Below, one piece after another: positions 1 through 5,995 of a stretch of 9,961 bases of DNA. Positions within the stretch are counted from its first letter, which is position 1. Every line of letters starts with the position of its first letter. The stretch comes from an uncultured Prevotellaceae bacterium. GTDB lineage: Bacteria; Bacteroidota; Bacteroidia; Bacteroidales; Muribaculaceae. The translations under genes were made by a program, and so were the position numbers. The stretch is taken from contig CALGGO010000120.1 in the NCBI GenBank assembly GCA_937916085.1, forward strand, positions 1 through 9,961. The letters run 5' to 3'. A model generated the notes under the pieces. It searched no databases, was not told the DNA's origin, and saw only the letters and a program-made list of their open reading frames with translations.

Positions 1-1
1 C

Positions 2-55
2 AAGTGTTAAGTGTCAAGTGTCAAGTGTTAAGTGTCAAGTGTTAAGTGTCAAGTG
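2..55. repeat. 7-bp tandem repeat (AAGTGTY), about 7.7 units
   Basis: Seven complete head-to-tail copies of AAGTGTY plus a partial eighth (AAGTG) are seen, and the array may continue beyond the left edge. The only variable position is the last base of the unit, which alternates between T and C. The array ends 56 bases before the preferred start codon of the pseudouridine synthase and directly abuts a different 10-bp array. No protein-coding role is supported; a frame can be read through it only because the unit lacks stops in that frame. Confidence 0.93.
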
Positions 56-66
56 AAATTCCTAGT

Positions 67-96
67 CACTCCTATCCACTCCTATCCACTCCTATC
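67..96. repeat. 10-bp tandem repeat, three perfect copies
   Basis: Three perfect copies of CACTCCTATC are seen, bracketed by direct copies of CCTAGTC at 61-67 and 96-102. It lies within the upstream region of the pseudouridine synthase gene, 15 bases before its preferred ATG. The unit is unrelated in sequence to the 7-bp array immediately to its left, so two different arrays are stacked in one leader. Any effect on expression is unknown. Confidence 0.9.
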
Positions 97-111
97 CTAG
101 TCAATGAGATA

Positions 112-1047
112 ATGAAAAATCGTCGCTTTGCTTATAACGGTCCTCATGTTCCTCGCAACAAGATGAAAGTCACCACTTTCCTTGCTGCCGAGGAAATGCC
201 GTTGCTCGACTTCATACTCAAGAAGATGGACGGCATCAGCCGCAACAAGGCAAAGGGCTTGCTGAGCCATGAAATGGTGAAGGTTGACGGCAGGGTAGAA
301 AAGCAGTACAACTTCGCCGTTAATCCCGATATGGTGATTGAGGTTACCAAGAACCCGCGCTTCATGCCCATGAGGAATTTTGACCGTTTCTTTGCCATCC
401 TCTATGAAGACGATTACCTGATTGTGGTGGATAAGTCCGACGGTGTGCTCTCGATGGGAGTGGGGCGTGGAAGCCTTAACATGAAAATCCTCCTCGACCA
501 GTATTTGGTAGCTACTAAACAGCATTGCACCGCTCATGTGGTACACCGTCTCGACACGCGCACCTCGGGGGTCATGGTCTATGCCAAGAGCGTGGAGGTG
601 CAGCAGATGCTGGTGGAGAATTGGCGCTCCAGTGTCCTCGACCGTCGTTATGTGGCTGTGGTGGAAGGTCCTATGGAGGAAGACCACGGGCACATCGAGA
701 GCTGGCTGCGCGACACCCCCTCTCGCAAGGTTGTGAGCAGTCCGTTCAACAATGGCGGCAAGTGGGCGAGCACCGACTGGTGGCTACTTGACTGCAACGA
801 CGACTTCTCGCTTATTGAGTTGCATCTCAACACAGGTCGCAAAAACCAGATAAGAGTACACATGGAAGTGCTGGGGCATCCTGTGGTTGGTGACTACAAG
901 TATGGCAGCATTGAAGACTCTCTCGGACGACTGGGGCTTCATGCTTTCCGCCTCGCTTTCATCCATCCCATCACCCACGAGGCGTTAGAATTTGAGACCC
1001 CATTTCCGTCGGCCTTCCTTGATCTGTTCCCCAAACAGATGATATAA
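112..1047 (+). CDS. RluD/RsuA-type RNA pseudouridine synthase with S4 domain
   Basis: Predicted cytoplasmic enzyme that isomerises specific uridines in rRNA or tRNA to pseudouridine; the target site cannot be told from sequence. From the ATG at 112 it has 311 residues. An S4-like RNA-binding region lies at about residues 19-80 (SRNKAKGLLSHEMVKVDG). The catalytic domain follows, with the motif H145-R-L-D148 then T-R-T-S-G, where D148 is the expected catalytic aspartate. The conserved TGRKNQIRVH block is at about 241-250 and LHAFRL near 276. The frame stays open back to a GTG at 46, but that would translate the tandem repeats into a low-complexity leader, so 112 is preferred; an internal ATG at 166 is also possible. 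It appears monocistronic, closed by the hairpin at 1056-1091. Family assignment is strong; subfamily (RluD, RluC or other) is not resolved. Confidence 0.93.
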   Translation: MKNRRFAYNGPHVPRNKMKVTTFLAAEEMPLLDFILKKMDGISRNKAKGLLSHEMVKVDGRVEKQYNFAVNPDMVIEVTKNPRFMPMRNFDRFFAILYEDDYLIVVDKSDGVLSMGVGRGSLNMKILLDQYLVATKQHCTAHVVHRLDTRTSGVMVYAKSVEVQQMLVENWRSSVLDRRYVAVVEGPMEEDHGHIESWLRDTPSRKVVSSPFNNGGKWASTDWWLLDCNDDFSLIELHLNTGRKNQIRVHMEVLGHPVVGDYKYGSIEDSLGRLGLHAFRLAFIHPITHEALEFETPFPSAFLDLFPKQMI

Positions 1048-1055
1048 AGAAATCT

Positions 1056-1091
1056 AAACCAGGAAAAATCTTGATTGATTTTTTCTGGTTT
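1056..1091 (+). terminator. Intrinsic terminator-like hairpin after the pseudouridine synthase
   Basis: The arms AAACCAGGAAAAAT (1056-1069) and ATTTTTTCTGGTTT (1078-1091) pair over 14 bases with one G-U wobble, around an 8-base loop, and are followed by a T-rich stretch (tctttctctctt). The hairpin begins 9 bases after the stop codon at 1047. A smaller perfect 7-bp inverted repeat, ATCTGTT/AACAGAT (1022-1028 and 1034-1040), sits just inside the end of the coding region. The position and T-rich tail fit a factor-independent terminator separating this gene from the next operon. Confidence 0.8.
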
Positions 1092-1093
1092 TC

Positions 1094-1124
1094 TTTCTCT
1101 CTTCCACATTTTTTTGTAACTTTG
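1094..1124 (+). promoter_or_regulatory. Bacteroidetes-type promoter for the rSAM operon
   Basis: The sequence TAACTTTG at 1117-1124 matches the Bacteroidetes primary-sigma -7 consensus TAnnTTTG exactly. A weak -33 element, TTTC in place of TTTG, lies at 1094-1097 with 19 bases between them, which is in the usual spacing range. Transcription would start near 1131, leaving about a 40-base AT-rich leader before the ATG at 1171. The promoter starts immediately after the upstream terminator, so the two units look separate. Confidence 0.65.
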
Positions 1125-1170
1125 GAAAATTTTATATTTAACACCATTAGTATATTTAAATTATTGAGAT

Positions 1171-1665
1171 ATGAAAAGCATAATTAATGCCGTTGTGGTG
1201 ATAGCATTCCTGTCGTTTCTCGTGTCGTGCAACAATGGGGACAAACAAGGAAATAATGAAGCAAGCAATGAACAGATTGCTGCTAGCGCTCCTGCTCGCG
1301 ATGCTGAGCGAAATGTCAATCTCGACCAGTTGCCTAAAATAGCTAAGGATTATATTGACAAGTATCTGCCAGGCAAAGAGATTGTTAGGGTAATCGCCGA
1401 TGAAGATGACATCAAAGTGTGGTTTTCAACGAGCGAGCAGTTAGAATTTGACATTGATGGCAACATCAAGGAGATTGAATGTGTTGCCGGTATCCCCGCA
1501 ACGGCAATCGATGAACGGTTGATGCAAGACGTTAAATCGATAGACCCCAAAGCCTCTATCGTGAAAATCGACAAAGATAGCTTTGGAGAGTATGAAGTGA
1601 AACTCGACAATGGCATGGAGATAAATTACGATGCCAATTTCAAGAGAATAGGGTTTGACGACTGA
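1171..1665 (+). CDS. PepSY-like (DUF2874-type) lipoprotein
   Basis: Predicted exported lipoprotein of 164 residues. A signal peptide at 1-19 ends in the lipobox L-V-S-C20, so Cys20 would be lipidated. A low-complexity Asn/Ala-rich linker follows, then two tandem copies of a PepSY-like beta-rich module at about 54-104 and 108-164. Each has the family pattern of a helix beginning LPKIAKDYIDKYLPGK or similar, then strands around EFDIDG and INYDANFK. Proteins of this fold are common in Bacteroidales envelopes; a role in inhibiting peptidases has been proposed for the wider PepSY group, but nothing here shows a substrate. It is the first gene of a three-gene operon, with only 9 bases to the radical SAM gene. 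Its base composition looks more AT-rich than that of the next gene. Confidence 0.85.
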   Translation: MKSIINAVVVIAFLSFLVSCNNGDKQGNNEASNEQIAASAPARDAERNVNLDQLPKIAKDYIDKYLPGKEIVRVIADEDDIKVWFSTSEQLEFDIDGNIKEIECVAGIPATAIDERLMQDVKSIDPKASIVKIDKDSFGEYEVKLDNGMEINYDANFKRIGFDD

Positions 1666-1674
1666 TGGCATATA

Positions 1675-2745
1675 ATGGACTATAGGCAGCAATTGGCACT
1701 CGAGGAGGCAAGGCGTGAGAACGAGCGTCTGTGCCGAGAGCATCCCCTGGAGCAACTGTTCTGGGAATGCACGCTGCGCTGCAACCTGTCGTGCCGACAT
1801 TGCGGGAGCGACTGTGCTAAAGACCTGCGTGCCAGCGAGATGCCGCTGGAGCATTTCTTGCCGGTTCTTGACGAGATAGCCCAACATCAAGCCCCATCTA
1901 CTATCATGGTATCGACGGTGGGCGGTGAGCCGCTCGTGAGGACCGACATCGTGGAGTGCGGTCGCGAGATTAAGCGCCGTGGCTTCCAGTGGGGGCTGGT
2001 CACCAATGGCTATCTTCTTGACGAGAAAATTATGGACGCCCTTGTTGAGGCAGGTCTCGACAGCATGGCGGTGGATCTCGACGGCACCGCCAGCGACCAC
2101 AACTGGCTGCGCAACAATCCTCACAGCTTTGACCGTGCCATGCGTGCCATTGGCCTGATGAAGCAAGTCGATGACCTTGAGTGGGACGTGATAACCTGTG
2201 TCAATTCGCGCAATATCAATCATCTTGGCGAGATAAGGCAGTTGCTCATCGAGGCTGGAGTAGAACACTGGCGATGCTTCACCATTGTGCCTATGGGCAG
2301 GGCGGCAGGGCTCGACGAGTTGCAAATCTCTGATACTCAGTTCCGCGACTTGCTAAACTTCATCGTCAAGAGTCGCTTGGAGAAGAAGATTGACGTCTCC
2401 TTCGCCTGCGAGGGGTTTCTCGGGGCTTACGAGGGGATGGCGCGTGACTATATCTACTCCTGCGATGCCGGGCTCACTGTGGCAAGTGTCCGACACGACG
2501 GTGCCATATCGGGATGCCTCAGCATCCGCAGCGACTACAACCAGGGTAACATCTACCACGACAGCTTCTGGGACGTGTGGAACGACCGCTTTGAGAAATA
2601 CCGCAACCGCGAATGGATGAGAAAAGGCATCTGCGCCGACTGCGAGATGTTCCGCTACTGCCAGGGCAACGGCTTCCACCTGAGAGACCAAAACGGCGAC
2701 CTAATGGTGTGCCACTACAACCGATTAAAGAATGTGAAACTATAA
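1675..2745 (+). CDS. Radical SAM/SPASM enzyme of the rSAM/lipoprotein type (TIGR04133-like)
   Basis: Predicted iron-sulfur enzyme that uses S-adenosylmethionine to start radical chemistry, probably on a peptide or protein. Of 356 residues, the signature C36-x3-C40-x2-C43 binds the catalytic cluster, and GGEP at 83-86 is the SAM-binding motif. The C-terminal SPASM-like region has cysteines at 263, 281, 320, 323, 329 and 346, enough for auxiliary clusters. Distinctive blocks such as QLFWECTLRCNLSCRHCGSD, WDVITCVN, SDYNQGNIY and REWMRKGICADC match, from memory, the Bacteroidales family named rSAM/lipoprotein system radical SAM enzyme. No RiPP-recognition (PqqD-like) domain is visible at either end. 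It sits 9 bases after the PepSY-like gene and 15 bases before the ACP-like lipoprotein, so the three are probably one transcript. The substrate is unknown; the downstream lipoprotein is the best candidate by position. Confidence 0.9.
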   Translation: MDYRQQLALEEARRENERLCREHPLEQLFWECTLRCNLSCRHCGSDCAKDLRASEMPLEHFLPVLDEIAQHQAPSTIMVSTVGGEPLVRTDIVECGREIKRRGFQWGLVTNGYLLDEKIMDALVEAGLDSMAVDLDGTASDHNWLRNNPHSFDRAMRAIGLMKQVDDLEWDVITCVNSRNINHLGEIRQLLIEAGVEHWRCFTIVPMGRAAGLDELQISDTQFRDLLNFIVKSRLEKKIDVSFACEGFLGAYEGMARDYIYSCDAGLTVASVRHDGAISGCLSIRSDYNQGNIYHDSFWDVWNDRFEKYRNREWMRKGICADCEMFRYCQGNGFHLRDQNGDLMVCHYNRLKNVKL

Positions 2746-2760
2746 CAAAACCAAGATATT

Positions 2761-3315
2761 ATGAAAAAAGACAACAAAAATCGCCGCAAGGCGGCTATAG
2801 GGGCGGTGATAGCCGCTGGTATGACAACAGGGGCTATTGCCGCGTGTGCCGGCAATGAGTCGCAACCTGAGCAAAGAGAGCAGCCCAACGTGGAACTCTC
2901 TGCCGCCGACAAGGTGGTGATTGATGGCGAGGAGATTGATTCAACTCAATTGCTGCCTCGTGATACGGGCCGCAACGTAGTTAAGCCCATGTATGGCGTG
3001 CGTCAGCGTCCCATCAACCTGATGTATGGTCCCCGGCGTCCACGCCCAGGGATTGCTCTGCCCGATGACCCCGCCAGTCCTGTCGTTCTCGAAAGGCAGG
3101 TGAAGGAGGTTGTTGCCGCCACGCTCAACATCGCATCAAGGAATGTGCAGGTCGCCTCTAAACTCGATGAGGATTTCAAAATCACCGACGAGCAAAGGGC
3201 GCAACTCAAGACCGCGCTTGAAGACCGGTTTGGGGTCGTGATCTATGACGAGACCTTCGATGTGATGAAGACCGTGGGCGACCTCGTGAACTGCATCTCG
3301 GTGTTGAAAAAATGA
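2761..3315 (+). CDS. Lipoprotein with MYG/Arg/Pro motif and serine-less acyl-carrier-protein-like domain
   Basis: No named family was recognised for the full 184 residues. The N-terminus is basic (KNRRK), then an Ala/Gly-rich hydrophobic stretch ends in I-A-A-C29, a credible lipobox, so it is probably a membrane-anchored lipoprotein. A Pro/Arg-rich segment at 75-101 contains two similar motifs, MYGVRQRP (77-84) and MYGPRRPRP (88-96). Residues 110-179 align without gaps to E. coli acyl carrier protein as remembered, including VK, ED, AL-E-F, I-DE and TV positions. The serine that normally carries 4'-phosphopantetheine is replaced by Asp143 (ITDEQ where ACP has ADSLD). It is the last gene of the radical SAM operon. 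Inferred roles include substrate, carrier or scaffold for that enzyme. The lipoprotein and ACP-like calls are from sequence; the function is not established. Confidence 0.8.
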   Translation: MKKDNKNRRKAAIGAVIAAGMTTGAIAACAGNESQPEQREQPNVELSAADKVVIDGEEIDSTQLLPRDTGRNVVKPMYGVRQRPINLMYGPRRPRPGIALPDDPASPVVLERQVKEVVAATLNIASRNVQVASKLDEDFKITDEQRAQLKTALEDRFGVVIYDETFDVMKTVGDLVNCISVLKK

Positions 3316-3377
3316 CATTCTCCACTGCCAACATTCAGTTAAAGCAATTTTAGCAATGCATTTGCGTTTATAAGAAT

Positions 3378-4730
3378 ATGAAGACTGCTAAATATGTAAT
3401 ATTGATTATAGCGGCTATGGCTGTGACATCGGCGATGGCGCAGGTGGAATTTGGTGGTAACTCCCAACCAGTTTATGACGTGACTCCAGAATACAGCACA
3501 GGTCTCAATCACATCTTCGTGCTACATGACGCGCAATGGGTGGCGATGACCTATACCGCCAGCGAGAACCCCGATGAGGTCACCTGGTATGAGTTTGGTG
3601 AGCAGGGCGGGGCTTACGCCACTGAGGTCAGTGGCGTGGTGCGCAACGGCAATAAGACCATATTGCCGCAAGTGGGTACCGAACGCGGATATATCATTGA
3701 GGAAGGCACAAAGCGCACCTATATATGGGTGGTGGACTACAGCAAGTTCCGACTGCATTTGAGCAGCGCCACTGTTGATCCCGAAAGCGACTGCGGAACA
3801 GCTACAATCCATGTGGATGGCTCTGGTCCCGACATTGTCTATTATACCATAAACGGCGGTCGGCGAGTGCTTGACCGAGAAATCAAGATTTCTTACAACA
3901 CCCTCGTGTGGAATTCTGATAACAAGAGGTGGGACGAGACACAAGTGGTTGAGACCGAGGCATCGTTTAAGAACGCTATGGCGGTGCCGGCACCATTGTG
4001 CAATACAACTTTCACTGTCGAAGGCGACAAGTTCCTCGAGTTCTGGAAAGATGGTTATCAGAGCAAGACAACCGAGTCTTATTCCGCTACCGCTGTCAGC
4101 GCCGAAACTACTGCCATTCAGGATGAGCGCGACAACGACAACGAGCAGAAAGAGCAGGGTGGGGCACTGGGAGGCTCGGCACCAGCAACAATCACGTTCA
4201 CAGCCTATTGCACCGACGCAGTGTCGTTCAAGCAGTGGCAGGTGAGTGATAACCCCGACTTCAATTACATTTTGATGGATTTCTCGCAGGAAGAGGTGGA
4301 ATATACCTTTGAGGATGCTGGGACAACCTACTGGCGATTCTATTATGCCAATAGCGACGGCTCTTGCGAGGACTACAGCGAGACCTATACTGTGAACATT
4401 GGCATTAGCGACCTCGTGTGCCCAAACATCTTCTCGCCGGGAAATAACGATAAAATAAACGACGTGTGGAAAGTGTCCTACAAGTCGATTGTCGATTTCC
4501 ATTGCTGGATTTACAACCGCTGGGGCGTTCTCATAAAGGAGTTTACCGACCCCTCCGACGGCTGGGACGGCACATACAGAGGCAAACTAGTGAGCACGGG
4601 AGTATATTTCTATGTAATCAGGGCCAAAGGCAGCGACGGCAAGGACTACAAACTCAGTGGCGACATCAACATCCTGCGCTACGAGCGCCGCAACATGGGC
4701 GGCGGAGGATACGAAGAACCCGTGGAATGA
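3378..4730 (+). CDS. Secreted protein with type B T9SS (gliding-motility-type) C-terminal sorting domain
   Basis: Predicted cell-surface or secreted protein of 450 residues. A Sec signal peptide at 1-21 ends ...TSAMA before Gln22. The body has beta-rich, immunoglobulin/PKD-like segments, for example the stretch around residues 275-342 (QWQVSDNPDF, TTYWRFYYANSDG). An acidic Asp/Glu/Gln-rich linker near residues 248-262 separates it from the first half. From about 344 there is a CHU_C/TIGR04131-type sorting domain: CPNIFSPGNNDKINDVWKV, then YNRWG, GWDGTYRGK and STGVYFYVI. This domain directs export through the type IX secretion system and attachment to or release from the cell surface. A short Gly/Glu tail follows the domain. 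No PorP/SprF-like partner is adjacent. The gene is 62 bases after the rSAM operon and its body has no recognised enzymatic motif. Confidence 0.88.
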   Translation: MKTAKYVILIIAAMAVTSAMAQVEFGGNSQPVYDVTPEYSTGLNHIFVLHDAQWVAMTYTASENPDEVTWYEFGEQGGAYATEVSGVVRNGNKTILPQVGTERGYIIEEGTKRTYIWVVDYSKFRLHLSSATVDPESDCGTATIHVDGSGPDIVYYTINGGRRVLDREIKISYNTLVWNSDNKRWDETQVVETEASFKNAMAVPAPLCNTTFTVEGDKFLEFWKDGYQSKTTESYSATAVSAETTAIQDERDNDNEQKEQGGALGGSAPATITFTAYCTDAVSFKQWQVSDNPDFNYILMDFSQEEVEYTFEDAGTTYWRFYYANSDGSCEDYSETYTVNIGISDLVCPNIFSPGNNDKINDVWKVSYKSIVDFHCWIYNRWGVLIKEFTDPSDGWDGTYRGKLVSTGVYFYVIRAKGSDGKDYKLSGDINILRYERRNMGGGGYEEPVE

Positions 4731-4810
4731 GGTTGCTGTGCCGGTTTTGTTATAGGCTCGAACACCGCGTTGTGGCGCACTGCACAAAAACACCCAGGCT
4801 CGCCATCTTG

Positions 4811-4978
4811 TTCTCTCGTTCTCTTGTCCTCTTGTCCTCTCGTTCTCTCGTCCTCTCGTTCTCTCGTCCTCTTGTCCTCTTGTCCTCTTGTTCTCTTGTC
4901 CTCTTGTCCTCTTGTCCTCTTGTCCTCTTGTCCTCTTGTTCTCTCGTCCTCTTGTCCTCTTGTCCTCTTGTCCTCTTG
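4811..4978. repeat. 8-bp tandem array, 21 units of TYCTCTYG
   Basis: There are exactly 21 contiguous eight-base units without indels. Thirteen are TCCTCTTG, four TTCTCTCG, two TTCTCTTG and two TCCTCTCG, so all variation is C/T at unit positions 2 and 7. One strand is almost entirely pyrimidine apart from one G per unit. The array fills most of the 271-base gap between the T9SS-cargo gene and the transglycosylase gene and ends 23 bases before the latter's ATG. Because the unit contains no stop in any frame of either strand, long spurious reading frames cross it. The remaining gap sequence, 4731-4810, shows no gene or clear terminator. Confidence 0.96.
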
Positions 4979-5001
4979 TTAACTATAAGCAATAAAATAA
5001 T

Positions 5002-5937
5002 ATGAAATACATCAACATCCTTTTGGTGACAATAATTGCGTGTGCTACAGCGTTTTCTACCCAGGCTCAGCGCACGGGAGAGTTTATGACCGTGGCTGCG
5101 CCCGAAATTCCTGAGTCAATCAACTTCTGTGGCGACCACGTGAGTTTCGACCGCATCGACATGGCAGAGCGCCTCGACCGTGAGATGACGGCGGTGATTT
5201 ATGGCCAAACCACGACATCACTCATCATCAAGCGCGCCAACCGCTATTTCCCGCGGCTTATCGAGATTTTGAAAGAGAACAATATGCCCGAAGACCTCAT
5301 CTACCTTGCCGTTGCCGAGAGTTCGCTCGACATTAATGCCCTCTCGCCAGCCAAGGCTGCGGGGATATGGCAATTTATGGCGGCAACAGGAAAGCAGTAT
5401 GGCTTGGAGGTGAACGACGATGTTGATGAGCGTTACGACCCTGAGAAAGAGACCGTGGCGGCGTGCCGTTATCTGCGTGACGCCTATTCCAGATATCACA
5501 ACTGGGCTACCGTGTGCGCCAGCTACAATGCCGGCACGGGACGCATCACCAACGAACTCTCATCGCAGCAGGTGAGCAATTCTTTTGACCTGCGGCTGGT
5601 GAGCGAGACTTCGCGTTATGTGTTCCGCATTATCGCCTACAAGCTCTTCCTTGAGAATCCCAAGAAATATGGCTACCGCATCTACAGCAACCAGTTCTAT
5701 CAGCCCATTGAGTGTGATGTGGTTGAGGTGAGTCAGCCGGTTTCCAACTGGGTGACGTGGGCTAAGGAACATGGCATCTCCTATATGCAGCTGCGCGACG
5801 CAAACCCGTGGATTAGAAGCACAAAACTCCCTAATGCCTCGGGTAAGGTCTATAAGGTTAAGGTGCCCAAGCAAGACTCGCTCTATCGCAGCAAGGCTGG
5901 CAACAAAGTGTATAACCGAAACTGGGTGGTAGATTGA
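5002..5937 (+). CDS. MltD-like lytic transglycosylase with C-terminal LysM-like module
   Basis: Predicted envelope enzyme that cleaves the MurNAc-GlcNAc bond of peptidoglycan, forming 1,6-anhydro ends. The 311-residue protein starts with a signal peptide (about 1-22, ending STQA). The SLT domain at about 90-195 shows the family motifs AESSLD with the likely catalytic Glu106, AAGIWQFMAATGKQYGL, DERYDPEKET and ASYNAGTGRI. A LysM-like peptidoglycan-binding segment follows at about 242-289, including WAKEHGISYMQLRDANPW and a closing VYKVKVP. The start at 5002 fits, since the signal peptide begins at once. It is preceded by the 8-bp array, which must form part of its promoter region or leader. It lacks a lipobox, so is probably periplasmic rather than a lipoprotein like E. 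coli MltD. uvrA begins 58 bases downstream. Confidence 0.92.
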   Translation: MKYINILLVTIIACATAFSTQAQRTGEFMTVAAPEIPESINFCGDHVSFDRIDMAERLDREMTAVIYGQTTTSLIIKRANRYFPRLIEILKENNMPEDLIYLAVAESSLDINALSPAKAAGIWQFMAATGKQYGLEVNDDVDERYDPEKETVAACRYLRDAYSRYHNWATVCASYNAGTGRITNELSSQQVSNSFDLRLVSETSRYVFRIIAYKLFLENPKKYGYRIYSNQFYQPIECDVVEVSQPVSNWVTWAKEHGISYMQLRDANPWIRSTKLPNASGKVYKVKVPKQDSLYRSKAGNKVYNRNWVVD

Positions 5938-5939
5938 TA

Positions 5940-5971
5940 TTTGTGTGAATCAACCAATTAGTGGAAATTTG
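5940..5971 (+). promoter_or_regulatory. Possible promoter for uvrA (weak)
   Basis: TTTG at 5940-5943 is followed after 20 bases by GAAATTTG at 5964-5971, which matches the Bacteroidetes TAnnTTTG box except for its first base. Transcription would begin near 5978, about 18 bases before the uvrA ATG. The -7-like sequence is part of the local 10-bp repeat, so the match may be incidental. The TTTG also begins just after the end of the transglycosylase gene. Confidence 0.3.
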
Positions 5972-5987
5972 TGAAAATTTGTGGTTT
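5958..5987. repeat. Degenerate 10-bp tandem repeat before uvrA
   Basis: Three imperfect units are seen: TTAGTGGAAA, TTTGTGAAAA and TTTGTGGTTT, sharing the core TTNGTGRNNN. They end 8 bases before the uvrA start codon. A further TTTGTGTGAA lies a little upstream at 5940-5949, out of phase. The repeat makes this spacer very AT-rich and supplies several TTTG tetramers. Confidence 0.7.
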
Positions 5988-5995
5988 TTGAGTGA

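Noticed and set aside
46..111. GTG at 46 as the start of the pseudouridine synthase
   Set aside because: It lies inside the 7-bp array and would add 22 residues translated from tandem repeats; the ATG at 112 gives a normal N-terminus.
1441..2325. A 294-residue antisense frame across the radical SAM gene, and a similar one at 3522-4502
   Set aside because: Both are opposite well-supported genes and show no family motifs.
4731..4810. Terminator after the T9SS-cargo gene
   Set aside because: Only a weak 5-bp TTGTG/CACAA pairing was found, without a T tract.
4811..4978. CRISPR array
   Set aside because: Units are 8 bases and directly adjacent, with no spacers and no cas genes nearby.
4466..5005. 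Long frames across the 8-bp array on both strands, giving Leu/Ser/Val/Cys-rich or Arg/Glu/Asp-rich low-complexity products
   Set aside because: The 8-bp unit has no stop codon in any frame, so open frames there are automatic; the products are pure repeat translations with no start context, and part overlaps the T9SS-cargo gene.
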